A stretch of DNA of 11,023 nt, from positions 1 through 11,023 of the forward strand of contig JAHZEE010000035.1 in assembly GCA_019421975.1 (NCBI GenBank). The letters are read 5' to 3'. Under the pieces are notes generated by a model that had not been told where the DNA came from, ran no database searches, and worked only from the letters and a program-made list of their open reading frames with translations. Positions 1 to 6,679 of the stretch are shown one piece after another. Position numbers and translations under genes: made by a program. How positions within the stretch are numbered: position 1 is the first letter of the stretch; each line of letters starts with the position of its first letter. Origin of the DNA: Clostridiales bacterium (lineage in GTDB: Bacteria; Bacillota; Clostridia; Oscillospirales; Oscillospiraceae).

Positions 1-1
1 G

Positions 2-403
2 CAGCGGGCCTCGGACTTCGTGCGCCGTCTGGGCTTCGGCCGCATCACCGTCACCACGGCCCAGCACCACGACCAGGTGATCGCCTACACCTCCCAGCTG
101 GCCCATGTGGTCTCCAGCGCCTACATCAAAAGCCCCACCGCCGCCTCGTTTGCCGGTTTTTCCGCCGGCAGCTTCCGCGACATGACCCGCGTGGCGTTTT
201 TAAACGCCGACATGTGGACCGAGCTGTTTCTGGACAACCGCGGGCCCTTGCAGCAGGAGATCGAGGGCATCATCGGCCAGCTGCACGCCTTCTCAGAGGC
301 GCTCAAAACGGGGGACGCCGCGCTGCTGCACGCGCTGCTGCAGGACGGGCGCGAGAAAAAAATCCAGGCGGACGCCCTGCTGCAGTCGGACACCACCTGT
401 TGA
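2..403 (+). CDS. tyrA: Prephenate dehydrogenase, C-terminal part (5' end outside window)
   Basis: This is the C-terminal part of a prephenate dehydrogenase, which oxidatively decarboxylates prephenate to 4-hydroxyphenylpyruvate with NAD(P)+ in tyrosine biosynthesis. The reading frame is open from base 2, so the GTG at 20 is only an internal codon; 133 residues are visible. The visible part matches the all-helical dimerisation domain: the segment HHDQVIAYTSQLAHVVSSAY resembles the family's HD...SHLPH region, and it is followed by AGFSAGSFRDMTRVA and DNRGPL. The N-terminal Rossmann domain lies outside the window. The protein ends after the helical domain, with no room for the C-terminal ACT domain found in Bacillus-type TyrA, so tyrosine feedback through such a domain is not expected. 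A probable terminator follows at 462-493. I am confident of the family, less so of the cofactor preference. Confidence 0.88.
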   Translation, partial: QRASDFVRRLGFGRITVTTAQHHDQVIAYTSQLAHVVSSAYIKSPTAASFAGFSAGSFRDMTRVAFLNADMWTELFLDNRGPLQQEIEGIIGQLHAFSEALKTGDAALLHALLQDGREKKIQADALLQSDTTC

Positions 404-404
404 G

Positions 405-498
405 ATTTCCACAGTTATACACCGTTTTTCACAAGTTCTCCACAGAAAATCTGTCACATTTGGCTGCTTGACATCTGTCGGGCAGCCACTTTTCCACA
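405..498 (+). promoter_or_regulatory. Cluster of five DnaA-box-like 9-mers in tandem
   Basis: Five near-matches to the DnaA box TTATNCACA lie in one orientation in the gap between the converging tyrA and the membrane-protein gene. They are ATTTCCACA at 405-413 (two mismatches), TTATACACC at 415-423 (one), TTTTTCACA at 425-433 (one), TTCTCCACA at 436-444 (one) and TTTTCCACA at 490-498 (one). The first four start 10, 10 and 11 bases apart, so they fall on the same helix face, as expected for cooperative DnaA binding. None is a perfect box, and I see no obvious AT-rich unwinding element beside them. The cluster could be part of an origin, a DnaA-titrating site, or chance. The gap should contain no promoter, because both flanking genes end here. 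Confidence 0.55.
462..493 (+). terminator. Probable intrinsic terminator of tyrA
   Basis: An 11-base-pair stem (462-472 with 477-487) includes two G-U pairs and closes on the tetraloop ATCT. A short run of four T follows at 490-493. It forms well only in + strand RNA, because the G-U pairs become A-C mismatches in the other direction, so it suits tyrA. The T run is weak, and it overlaps the last DnaA-box-like 9-mer. Confidence 0.45.
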
Positions 499-512
499 GG
501 CTGTGCAGCGTC

Positions 513-878
513 TCAGCGGCGCAGCCGCTGCAGCTTCGCCAGCAGATCCTGCCTGTGCCGCTTCAGCAGCAGGGTAATCCGCGCCACGCCCACCGCAAAG
601 GTCAGGCCCGCAAGCGCCAGGGGGTGGTGAAACCCAAACAGGCCAAACAGCCCGTACCCCAGCGCCGAGACCGCCAGCAGCGGGATCAGGCAGATGACAT
701 AAAAGCGGACCAGATAGCCGCAGTTGCTGAGCGTCTGAAAATACTGCTCCCACTGCGCCTGCGTGGGGTGGCTGAGATAGTACTTGAGATAAAACGCCCC
801 CAGCAGGCAGGGGACAAAGAGCAGCGATGCCAGCTCCAACAGCCCCAACAGTAACAGGATTCCACCTAGAATTGCCAT
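513..878 (-). CDS. Small three-segment membrane protein, unknown function
   Basis: I do not recognise this 121-residue protein. It has about three hydrophobic stretches (residues 4-34, 55-80 and 84-106), the first two separated by a polar segment with the sequence HPTQAQWEQYFQTL. It ends in a strongly basic tail (KRHRQDLLAKLQRLRR) that probably lies in the cytoplasm. An ATG at 899 could add seven residues, but GGAGG sits seven bases before the ATG at 878, so I chose the inner start. Upstream, a TATGAT that could serve as a -10 element lies at 916-921 on the - strand, without a convincing -35. The gene diverges from mnmA and converges on tyrA, so it is probably a single-gene transcript. No catalytic motif is visible. 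It is likely real given the good ribosome binding site and clean membrane pattern. Confidence 0.72.
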   Translation of the reverse strand: MAILGGILLLLGLLELASLLFVPCLLGAFYLKYYLSHPTQAQWEQYFQTLSNCGYLVRFYVICLIPLLAVSALGYGLFGLFGFHHPLALAGLTFAVGVARITLLLKRHRQDLLAKLQRLRR

Positions 879-971
879 TGCATTGCCTCCAAGGTCCATT
901 CAGTTTTCCTATCCTATCATATTCCGCTGCGTTTTACAAGCTGCGTCCGAATCGCACCGGGACGGCGCACT

Positions 972-1005
972 TTGCCTTGCAAATCAGCAGAGGCTATGGT
1001 AAGAT
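972..1005 (+). promoter_or_regulatory. Candidate promoter of mnmA and the glmU-like gene
   Basis: Two overlapping sigma-A-like arrangements each have a 17-base spacer: TTGCAA (977-982) with TAAGAT (1000-1005), and TTGCCT (972-977) with TATGGT (995-1000). Either would start transcription about 20-30 bases before the mnmA ATG at 1037, giving a short leader that contains the ribosome binding site GAGGTGG. Neither is a perfect match. Confidence 0.45.
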
Positions 1006-1036
1006 AGGAGAAATATTCCTGGTGAGGTGGTAGGGT

Positions 1037-2077
1037 ATGAGACGAGTCCTGGTGGCCATGTCCGGCGGCGTGGACAGCGCTGTGACGGCGGCGCTGCTGC
1101 AGGCGCAGGGCTACGAGGTCGCAGGCGGCACCATGCTGCTGCGGCCCGGCGGCGAGGCTGAGGCGGCCGACGCCCGGGACGCCGCGCAGCGGATGGGCAT
1201 TCCATTCCATCTGTTTACATGGCAAGACGACTTCCAGCGGGAGGTCATCGAGCCGTTTCAGGCCGTCTATCAGGCTGGCGGCACGCCCAACCCCTGCGTC
1301 TTCTGCAACCGCGCTATCAAATTCGGCCGCTTTCTGCGCGCTGCGCTGGAGCTGGGCTACGACGGCATCGCCACGGGCCACTACGCCCGCATTGTGCAGG
1401 AGGGCGGCCGGTATCTGCTCCAGACCGGGCTGGACGCCGCCAAGGACCAGGCCTATATGCTCTACAGTCTCACCCAGGCCCAGCTCGCCCGCGTCCTGCT
1501 GCCCCTGGGGACCATGACAAAGGACCAGGTCCGGCAAAAGGCGCAGGAATTGGGGCTGATTCAGGCCCACAAAAAGGACTCCCAGGACATCTGCTTTATC
1601 CCGGACGGCGACTACATGGCCTATCTCACAGCCCGCGGCATGGCGCCCACGCCGGGACACTTTCTGGGGCCGGACGGCGAGGACCTCGGACCGCATCTGG
1701 GCGCGGAACGCTACACCATGGGCCAGCGCCGGGGCCTTGACATCCCCTACGGCGCGCGCATCTATGTGGTGGGCCGCCGGGGCGGAGACATCCTGCTGGG
1801 CCCGGAGCAGGCCCTCTATCACCGGCGCGTCTTTCTGCGCGATCTCAACTTTATCCCCTTTGACCGGCCGGACGGCCCCATCCGCGGCGAGGCGGTGCTG
1901 CGCTACTCCAAGCGCACCGCGCCCTGTACGCTCAGCCTGGCGGACGGCGGAGCCTGGCTCACCTTTGACGCGCCCCAGCGCGCCCCCACCTGCGGCCAGT
2001 CGGCCGTGCTCTACCAGGGCCAGACCGTGGTGGGCGGCGGCATCATCACCCAACTTGGAAAGGATGAAGGAGAATGA
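1037..2077 (+). CDS. mnmA: tRNA-specific 2-thiouridylase MnmA
   Basis: MnmA adenylates and then thiolates uridine 34 at the wobble position of tRNA-Lys, -Glu and -Gln, using sulfur relayed from a cysteine desulfurase. At 346 residues it is about the usual family length (around 360). The PP-loop SGGVDS at residues 9-14 binds ATP. The catalytic cysteine region TPNPCVFCNRAIKF (83-96) carries Cys87 and Cys90; Cys90 aligns with the nucleophile of the CNxxIKF motif. The second sulfur-handling cysteine is Cys186 in SQDICFI. GHYAR (114-118), KDQAYML (136-142) and MGQRRGLDIPYG (228-239) are also typical. The C-terminal beta-barrel domain runs from about residue 240. The start follows a GAGGTGG ribosome binding site. 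The stop overlaps the next gene's ATG by four bases (ATGA), so the two are translationally coupled. No cysteine desulfurase gene is adjacent, so the sulfur donor must be encoded elsewhere. Confidence 0.97.
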   Translation: MRRVLVAMSGGVDSAVTAALLQAQGYEVAGGTMLLRPGGEAEAADARDAAQRMGIPFHLFTWQDDFQREVIEPFQAVYQAGGTPNPCVFCNRAIKFGRFLRAALELGYDGIATGHYARIVQEGGRYLLQTGLDAAKDQAYMLYSLTQAQLARVLLPLGTMTKDQVRQKAQELGLIQAHKKDSQDICFIPDGDYMAYLTARGMAPTPGHFLGPDGEDLGPHLGAERYTMGQRRGLDIPYGARIYVVGRRGGDILLGPEQALYHRRVFLRDLNFIPFDRPDGPIRGEAVLRYSKRTAPCTLSLADGGAWLTFDAPQRAPTCGQSAVLYQGQTVVGGGIITQLGKDEGE

Positions 2078-2811
2078 ACGAGATAAAAGCGGTTGTATTG
2101 GCAGCCGGCAAGGGCACCCGGATGCAGTCCGAGCAGTGCAATTTGCCCAAGGTGCTCCGCACGGCGTGCGGAAAGCCCCTGCTGCACTATGTGCTCACGG
2201 CGCTGGACTTTATCCCCAGGCAGAACACACTGCTGGTGGTGGGCTACCAGCGGGAGAAGGTTCTGGACGCCTTTGCCGGCTATCCGTCGGCGGTGCAGGA
2301 GCCCCAGATGGGCACCGGCCACGCCGTACTCTGCGCCCGGCCGTTTTTGGATGGCTTCGACGGCACGGTGCTCGTCTGCTACGGCGACATGCCGCTGCTG
2401 CGCCGTGAGGTCTACGAGGGCCTTTTGGATTACCACCGCCAGGCGCAGGCGGCCTGTACCTTCCTCACCGGCACCTCCGAGCTGACGCTGCCCTATGGCC
2501 GCATCCTGCGGGACGCCGCGGAAGCATTTGTCCGGGTCATCGAGGATAAGGACTGCACGCCGGAACAAAAGCAGATCCGCGAGCTCAATGTGGGCATCTA
2601 CTGCTTTGACGGACGGCTGCTGCCGGGCGCGCTGGACCGGCTCACCAACGACAACGCCCAACACGAGTACTACCTCACCGATGTGCCGGAGATCCTGCGC
2701 CGGGACGGGGGCAAAATTGCCCTGTACCGCCGGGAGCTGGGCGAGCAGATCATCGGCGTCAACACGCCGGACCAGCTGGCGCTCACAGAGCGGTACCTGA
2801 TGCAGCGCTAA
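2074..2811 (+). CDS. GlmU-like UDP-GlcNAc pyrophosphorylase domain protein (no acetyltransferase domain)
   Basis: This 245-residue nucleotidyltransferase matches the N-terminal uridyltransferase half of GlmU, which joins UTP and GlcNAc-1-phosphate to make UDP-GlcNAc for the cell wall. The nucleotide-binding signature LAAGKGTRM is at residues 9-17, and a lysine follows in NLPKVL (23-28). Further GlmU-type motifs are MGTGHAV, the metal-binding GDMPLL, YGRILRD, RELNVGIYCFD, NDNAQHEYYLTDV and GVNTPDQLA. The protein ends where GlmU would enter its left-handed beta-helix, and the stop codon is followed within eight bases by a strong terminator, so the shortness is genuine and not a frameshift. It therefore lacks the GlcN-1-phosphate acetyltransferase activity. 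It could supply UDP-GlcNAc together with a separate acetyltransferase, or act on another sugar phosphate. A GGAG ribosome binding site lies within the end of mnmA, whose stop it overlaps. The domain call is firm; the exact substrate is inference. Confidence 0.88.
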   Translation: MNEIKAVVLAAGKGTRMQSEQCNLPKVLRTACGKPLLHYVLTALDFIPRQNTLLVVGYQREKVLDAFAGYPSAVQEPQMGTGHAVLCARPFLDGFDGTVLVCYGDMPLLRREVYEGLLDYHRQAQAACTFLTGTSELTLPYGRILRDAAEAFVRVIEDKDCTPEQKQIRELNVGIYCFDGRLLPGALDRLTNDNAQHEYYLTDVPEILRRDGGKIALYRRELGEQIIGVNTPDQLALTERYLMQR

Positions 2812-2818
2812 ACAGATG

Positions 2819-2855
2819 AAAAAGTCCCCCCGTCCAAGACGGGGGGACTTTTTTT
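2819..2855. terminator. Strong bidirectional terminator between glmU-like gene and symporter
   Basis: The core stem has 12 perfect base pairs (2823-2834 with 2838-2849), including six consecutive G-C pairs, and closes on the loop CAA. Five A on the left (2819-2823) and seven T on the right (2849-2855) give a U-run in both directions. It ends the mnmA operon on the + strand and the symporter on the - strand, whose TAA stop (2854-2856) touches the T run. Confidence 0.95.
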
Positions 2856-4254
2856 AGCCGAACAGCATGGGTGCAAACTTGTTCCAGTAGCCCATCACAA
2901 AGATGAACAGAATGACAAGCGGCAGCACCCAGGTCACATACCAGCGGATTTTGGACGGAAAGCGCAGTCCACGGCCCGTATTGGCCTCTTCCAGAAAGGA
3001 GTGCCAGCCCCAGCCGCACCGGCTGACGCAGAACAGCAGATACAGAAGCGAGCCCAGCGGCAACAGGTTGTTGCTGACAATAAAGTCCTCCAGGTCCAGA
3101 ATCGCCGAGCCCTTGCCCAGCGGCTGGAAGCCGGAGAGCACATTGTAGCCCAGAATACACGGCATGGACAGCAGCAAAATGGCCGCCAGATTCACGAGAA
3201 CCGCCTTTTTCCGGCTCCAGCCCCAGCGGTCGATGGCAAAGGAGATGATGTTCTCAAACACGGCGATGACCGTAGAGAGGGCGGCAAAGGCCATAAACAC
3301 AAAAAACAACGCGCCCCAGAGCCGGCCCATGGCCATGTGGTTGAAAATGTTGGGCAGGGTGATAAAGATCAGCGACGGACCCTCGCCGGGCGAGACGCCG
3401 AAGGCAAAGCAGGCCGGGAAGATAATCAGGCCCGCCGTGAGGGCCACACAGGTGTCCAGGATCGTCACCCGCAAAGCCTCGCCGGCCAGCCGGTGCTCCT
3501 TGCCGATGTAGCTGCCGAAGATGGCAAGTGCGCCGATGCCCAGCGAGAGGGTGAAGAACGACTGGCCCATGGCGGCAAAGATACTCTCAAAGAGGATCAT
3601 GTTGCCGTCGGCATCGTACATGAGGTTGTGGAAATTGGGCATCAGATAGAACTTGAGCCCCTCCGCCGCGCCCTCCAGCGTGACGGACCGGATCGCCAGA
3701 ATCACCATGACGCCCAGCAGGCAGAGCATCATCCATTTGGTGATTTTCTCCACGCCGTTCTGCAGGCCCCGGGAGCAGATGGCCATACAGAGCACCACTA
3801 CAATCGCCATAAACACGGTCATCACCACCGGCTGGCCCATGAGGGCGCCGAACTCCGCCTCCACACCCGCAGCGTCCAGGCCCACAAAGTCGCCCCGCAC
3901 CATCTTGACAAAGTAGTACAACAGCCAGCCGGAGATGGTGGTGTAAAACATCATGAGCAGATAGTTGCCCGCGATGCCGAAGCCGCTGTACCAGTGCCAC
4001 TTGGTGCCCTTTGGCTCGAGCGCATGGAACGAGCGCGCGATGCTCTTCTTGCTGGCGCGGCCCACGGAGAACTCCATGACCATGATGGGCAGGCCCATGA
4101 GAATCAGGAACACCAGGTAGACCAGCACAAAGGCGGCCCCGCCGTATTTGCCCGTGATATAGGGAAAGCGCCAGACATTGCCCAGGCCGATGGCACAGCC
4201 TGCAGAGATCAGCAGGAAGCCCAGCCGGGACGAAAAAGTTTCTCTCTCTTTCAA
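2854..4254 (-). CDS. Neurotransmitter:sodium symporter family transporter (LeuT fold)
   Basis: This inner-membrane protein belongs to the NSS/SNF family, which imports amino acids or related amines with sodium ions. With the start chosen here it has 466 residues and about 11 membrane segments, the count of many bacterial members (TnaT, MhsT) as opposed to the 12 of LeuT. The first segment has the signature AIGLGNVWRFPY (21-32), whose backbone helps form the sodium and substrate sites. Segment 6 carries FFTLSLGIGALAIFGSYI, the unwound substrate-binding helix region. The frame extends to a TTG at 4287, but the promoter at 4294-4321 should start transcription about there. The TTG at 4254 is preceded by AGGAGG at eight bases and gives the family-typical N-terminus MKERETFSSRLG. 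The gene stands alone between a divergent YcxB-like gene and a convergent terminator. The substrate cannot be told from this sequence. Confidence 0.94.
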   Translation of the reverse strand: MKERETFSSRLGFLLISAGCAIGLGNVWRFPYITGKYGGAAFVLVYLVFLILMGLPIMVMEFSVGRASKKSIARSFHALEPKGTKWHWYSGFGIAGNYLLMMFYTTISGWLLYYFVKMVRGDFVGLDAAGVEAEFGALMGQPVVMTVFMAIVVVLCMAICSRGLQNGVEKITKWMMLCLLGVMVILAIRSVTLEGAAEGLKFYLMPNFHNLMYDADGNMILFESIFAAMGQSFFTLSLGIGALAIFGSYIGKEHRLAGEALRVTILDTCVALTAGLIIFPACFAFGVSPGEGPSLIFITLPNIFNHMAMGRLWGALFFVFMAFAALSTVIAVFENIISFAIDRWGWSRKKAVLVNLAAILLLSMPCILGYNVLSGFQPLGKGSAILDLEDFIVSNNLLPLGSLLYLLFCVSRCGWGWHSFLEEANTGRGLRFPSKIRWYVTWVLPLVILFIFVMGYWNKFAPMLFG

Positions 4255-4293
4255 AATTCTTGCCTCCTCGGCTATTTTTTCACACAAATGGAT

Positions 4294-4321
4294 ATTATAG
4301 CAAAATTTGAACGGCCGTCAA
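4294..4321 (-). promoter_or_regulatory. Near-consensus promoter of the symporter gene
   Basis: On the - strand TTGACG (4316-4321) is followed after 16 bases by a perfect TATAAT (4294-4299). Transcription should begin near 4287, leaving a leader of about 33 bases that holds the AGGAGG site of the TTG start at 4254. The leader is too short for a riboswitch. Confidence 0.82.
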
Positions 4322-4380
4322 GCGTCGTTTGCGGCGACAGGCTGCTTTTATGAAGAAACCTTAATTTGAGTGAGCTGTTC

Positions 4381-4409
4381 TTGTTCTCTGCGGCAAATTG
4401 TGATAAATT
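4381..4409 (+). promoter_or_regulatory. Weak candidate promoter of the YcxB-like gene
   Basis: TTGTTC (4381-4386) is followed after 17 bases by TAAATT (4404-4409), which is preceded by an extended -10 TGA. The -35 is poor. It lies about 35 bases before the ATG at 4445 in the divergent gap shared with the symporter promoter. Confidence 0.3.
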
Positions 4410-4444
4410 ATGGTAAAACCTTGGAGGGGAGGGGGATCTGTGTC

Positions 4445-4963
4445 ATGCAGATACAGGTCGATACGGTCTACAGCCGGCCGGTGCTGACCGCCATGGCGCG
4501 CGCCCTGCGCAAGACTCTGCGGCGGAAAAAGGCCCTCCGCACCCGCGCCCTCGGAGGCGTGCTGATCCTTGTCGCGGTGTGTACCATCGCCATCTCCTAC
4601 ACCTATGACCACTCCCCGCTGGCCGTGGGCAGCATGGCGGTACTGGCCCTCACGCTGCTGGGTGTGATGATCTGGGAGGACACCCTCAACGGCCTTCTGG
4701 CCCGGCGGCAGATACTGGCTGGGACCGAGACCGTGCAGACCACCTTCTCCGAGGACAGCTACTGCACCGTCACCCGGGCGGCCCGGAGCGAATGGCAGTA
4801 TTCCCAGATCCAGCACATCTGCCAGAGCGCGGACTATCTCATCTTGCTGCTGGACAGCAACCACGCCCAGGTCTGCGACAAGGCCGGGTTTTCCGCCGGC
4901 ACCCCGGAGCAGCTTATCTCGCTGCTTGTGCAGAAGACAGGCCGGGAGATCACCCCCATCTGA
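4445..4963 (+). CDS. YcxB-like family membrane protein
   Basis: This 172-residue protein resembles the YcxB-like family of small Firmicutes membrane proteins, whose function is unknown. A basic N-terminal segment (RALRKTLRRKKALRTR, 19-34) is followed by two membrane helices (about 36-53 and 59-77). A soluble C-terminal domain (about 98-167) follows, with the family pattern of a beta strand ending FSEDSYCTVT, then EWQYSQIQHICQSADYLILLLDSNHAQVCDKAGFSAGTPEQLISLLVQKTG across 117-166 read in short blocks. An ATG at 4370 in the same frame would add 25 residues, but it lies upstream of the purine-rich GGAGGGGAGGGGG block (4422-4435) that serves as ribosome binding site for 4445, and the added residues do not look like the family. 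It is a single-gene unit closed by a strong terminator. The family call is by pattern only, without an alignment. Confidence 0.78.
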   Translation: MQIQVDTVYSRPVLTAMARALRKTLRRKKALRTRALGGVLILVAVCTIAISYTYDHSPLAVGSMAVLALTLLGVMIWEDTLNGLLARRQILAGTETVQTTFSEDSYCTVTRAARSEWQYSQIQHICQSADYLILLLDSNHAQVCDKAGFSAGTPEQLISLLVQKTGREITPI

Positions 4964-4968
4964 CGATT

Positions 4969-5005
4969 AAACCGCGCGGCCCCGATTGGGAGCCGCGCGG
5001 TTTTT
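4969..5005 (+). terminator. Intrinsic terminator of the YcxB-like gene
   Basis: A 12-base-pair stem of AAACCGCGCGGC (4969-4980) and its complement (4992-5003) can extend inward by CCC/GGG across a bulged A, with the loop GATT. It ends in five T (5001-5005). In the opposite direction the U-run is only TTTAAT, but the hairpin lies directly after the TAA (5004-5006) of the - strand gene and may also help end that transcript. Confidence 0.92.
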
Positions 5006-5342
5006 AAATGCCCAGAATCCAGAAGTAGCCCGCCTGAAGATCCTGCGGGCTGAGCCATTGCCGTATCGTCTCAAAAAAAGCCGGCACGGTGGGGTTGTCC
5101 AAATTTAGGATTTTACACCGCCGCTCCACCTGTCGCCACTGCTCCAGCGTCACCTGCTGCGGCCCATACCAGTTGAAGTCTCCAAAGACCGCGTTGAGAT
5201 GGGGCTCCAGAATTTCAAAGGTGTCGATGTCGTCCGGGAAATAGAGCGAGTCCGGCGCCCAGTGGGTGTAGTGGCCGGAATGGGCGATCTCATAGGTATC
5301 GCCGCTGTAGACCTGCTCCAGCGTGAAAATGCGCAGCTCCAC
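5004..5342 (-). CDS. Small soluble protein of unknown function
   Basis: I do not recognise this 112-residue protein. It has no membrane segment or signal peptide and is rich in aromatic and acidic residues: SGHYTHWAPDSLYFPDDIDTFE (22-43, in two blocks), VFGDFNWYGPQQVTLEQW (52-69) and GYFWILGI at the end. The histidines, aspartates and tyrosines of the first block could bind metal or a ligand, but no known catalytic motif is visible. The frame is open to an ATG at 5393, yet that ATG overlaps the serS stop and its first residues are merely the serS terminator read as protein. The GTG at 5342 has AAAGGAGG seven bases before it, so I use it. There is no room for its own promoter between the terminator and the start, so it needs read-through from serS or a promoter inside the serS 3' end. 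Confidence 0.68.
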   Translation of the reverse strand: MELRIFTLEQVYSGDTYEIAHSGHYTHWAPDSLYFPDDIDTFEILEPHLNAVFGDFNWYGPQQVTLEQWRQVERRCKILNLDNPTVPAFFETIRQWLSPQDLQAGYFWILGI

Positions 5343-5361
5343 GCCCACGCCTCCTTTGCAG

Positions 5362-5388
5362 AAAAGCCCGGCTTCTGCCGGGCTTTTT
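5362..5388 (-). terminator. Intrinsic terminator at the end of the soj-parB-serS operon
   Basis: An 11-base-pair perfect stem (5362-5372 with 5377-5387), made of GCCCGGC flanked by four A/T pairs, closes on a four-base loop. In the - strand direction it is followed by a U-run of four. It begins two bases beyond the serS TGA (5390-5392) and lies 20 bases before the start of the next gene, so termination is probably incomplete or that gene has another promoter. Confidence 0.85.
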
Positions 5389-5389
5389 C

Positions 5390-6679
5390 TCATTTCTTTG
5401 TGATGACCTCCAGGCCGCCCAGGTACTTGCGCAGCACCTCCGGCACCACGACGGAGCCGTCGGCGCGCTGGTTCTGCTCCACCATGGCCGGGAAAATCCG
5501 GGAGGTGGCAAGGCCGGAGCCGTTGAGGGTGTGGACATACTCAATTTTGCCCGTCTCAGCGCGGCGGAAGCGGATGTTGCCGCGGCGCGCCTGGTAGTCC
5601 CGGGCATTGGAGACGGACGAGACCTCCTTATAGCCGTTCATGGACGGAATCTGAATCTCGATGTCGTAGGTGCGGGCCATGGACGCCGAGCAGTCGCCGG
5701 CGGCCAGCTTCACGGTGCGGAAGTGGAAGCCCAGGTTCTTCACCAGGTTCTCAGCCTTTGTGACCAGCTCGTCGAAGGCCGCGTCGGAGTCCTCCGGCCG
5801 GGTGTACTGGAACATCTCCACCTTGTTGAACTGGTGGCCGCGGACCATGCCGCGCTCGTCGGCCCGGTGGCTGCCCGCCTCGCGGCGGAAGCAGGGGGTG
5901 TAGGAGAAGAACTTTTTGGGAAGGTCCGCCTCCGTGAGAATCTCGTCGCGGTACACCGACGCCAGCGCCGCCTCGGCCGTGGGCAGCATGTAGTGGACCC
6001 GGTCGTCGGTGGGGTTGGCGATCTTGTAGACCTCGTCGGCAAACTTCGGGAACTGGCCGGCGGTCAGGCCGCACTGATACTCCAGCATATGCGGCGGCAG
6101 GATGAACTCGTAGCCGTCGGCGGTGTGGGTGTCGATGAAGTAGTTGATGAGCGCCCACTCCAGCCGCGCGCCCATGCCGGTGTACATCCAGAAGCCGGAG
6201 CCGGCCAGCTTGGCGCCGCGCTCGTAGTCGATCATGCCAAGATCCGTACACAGATCCACATGGTGCTTTGGCGCAAAGTCAAACTGGTGCGGCGCTCCGA
6301 AGTAGCGCAGCGGCTCGTTGTTCTCCTTGCCGCCGGGCTTGAGGTCGGGGTCGGGCAGGTTGGGAAGCGAGAGCATCAGGGTGCGGTACTCAGCCTCCAC
6401 ATCCCGCAATTTCTCGTCGTTTTCGGCGATCTGGGTCTTGAGCTCGCCCATGCGGGCAAAGATCGGAGCCACATCCTCGCCGGCCTTTTTCTTCAGAGGG
6501 ATCTCCTTGGAGACCTTGTTCTGCTCGGCCTTCATGGTCTCCGTGGCCGCGATCAGCTCCCGGCGCGCCACATCCAGCTCCAGGATCCGGTCCACCTGCG
6601 CGTCGCAGTCCACTTCCTTGGCCCGCAGGCCCGCCTTGACCGCCGCCGGGTCGTCTTTGATCCGCTTGATATCTAACAT
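5390..6679 (-). CDS. serS: Serine--tRNA ligase
   Basis: Seryl-tRNA synthetase activates serine with ATP and charges tRNA-Ser in the cytoplasm. At 429 residues it is the normal length for a bacterial type. The N-terminal domain opens with MLDIKRIKDDPAAVKAGL and forms the long antiparallel coiled coil (about residues 27-105) that grips the tRNA variable arm. The class II catalytic core follows, with the serine-binding PTAEA (233-237), motif 2 FRREAGSHRADERGMVRG (264-281), EVSSVSNARDYQARR (352-366) and motif 3 LNGSGLATSR (385-394). Motif 3 has SR where many bacterial enzymes have GR, a mild variation. A TTG at 6697 would add six residues, but GAGGTG lies seven bases before the ATG at 6679, so I chose the latter. 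It is the last gene of the soj-parB operon, with only 30 bases after the preceding stop. No T-box leader is present in that space. Confidence 0.97.
   Translation of the reverse strand: MLDIKRIKDDPAAVKAGLRAKEVDCDAQVDRILELDVARRELIAATETMKAEQNKVSKEIPLKKKAGEDVAPIFARMGELKTQIAENDEKLRDVEAEYRTLMLSLPNLPDPDLKPGGKENNEPLRYFGAPHQFDFAPKHHVDLCTDLGMIDYERGAKLAGSGFWMYTGMGARLEWALINYFIDTHTADGYEFILPPHMLEYQCGLTAGQFPKFADEVYKIANPTDDRVHYMLPTAEAALASVYRDEILTEADLPKKFFSYTPCFRREAGSHRADERGMVRGHQFNKVEMFQYTRPEDSDAAFDELVTKAENLVKNLGFHFRTVKLAAGDCSASMARTYDIEIQIPSMNGYKEVSSVSNARDYQARRGNIRFRRAETGKIEYVHTLNGSGLATSRIFPAMVEQNQRADGSVVVPEVLRKYLGGLEVITKK

Noticed and set aside
917..2053. A 378-codon open frame on the - strand opposite mnmA
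   Set aside because: It is the shadow of mnmA in GC-rich DNA. mnmA has its motifs, ribosome binding site and coupling to the next gene; the shadow has no family motifs.
3001..4353. A 450-codon + strand open frame opposite the symporter
   Set aside because: Its composition (Gln, His, Arg, Asp rich, no hydrophobic core) is that of an antisense frame over membrane-protein codons. It also runs through the symporter promoter.
150..4900. Similar GCCGG-T-rich-CCGCCGGC blocks in tyrA (about 152-170) and in the YcxB-like gene (about 4883-4900)
   Set aside because: Both encode a short Ala-Gly-Phe-Ser-Ala-Gly segment in genes of this codon bias. There is no terminator context, so I take the likeness as chance.
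5531..6676. A 381-codon + strand open frame opposite serS
   Set aside because: It is an antisense shadow of a clearly recognisable SerRS, with repetitive Val/Leu/Arg/His content and no ribosome binding site worth noting.
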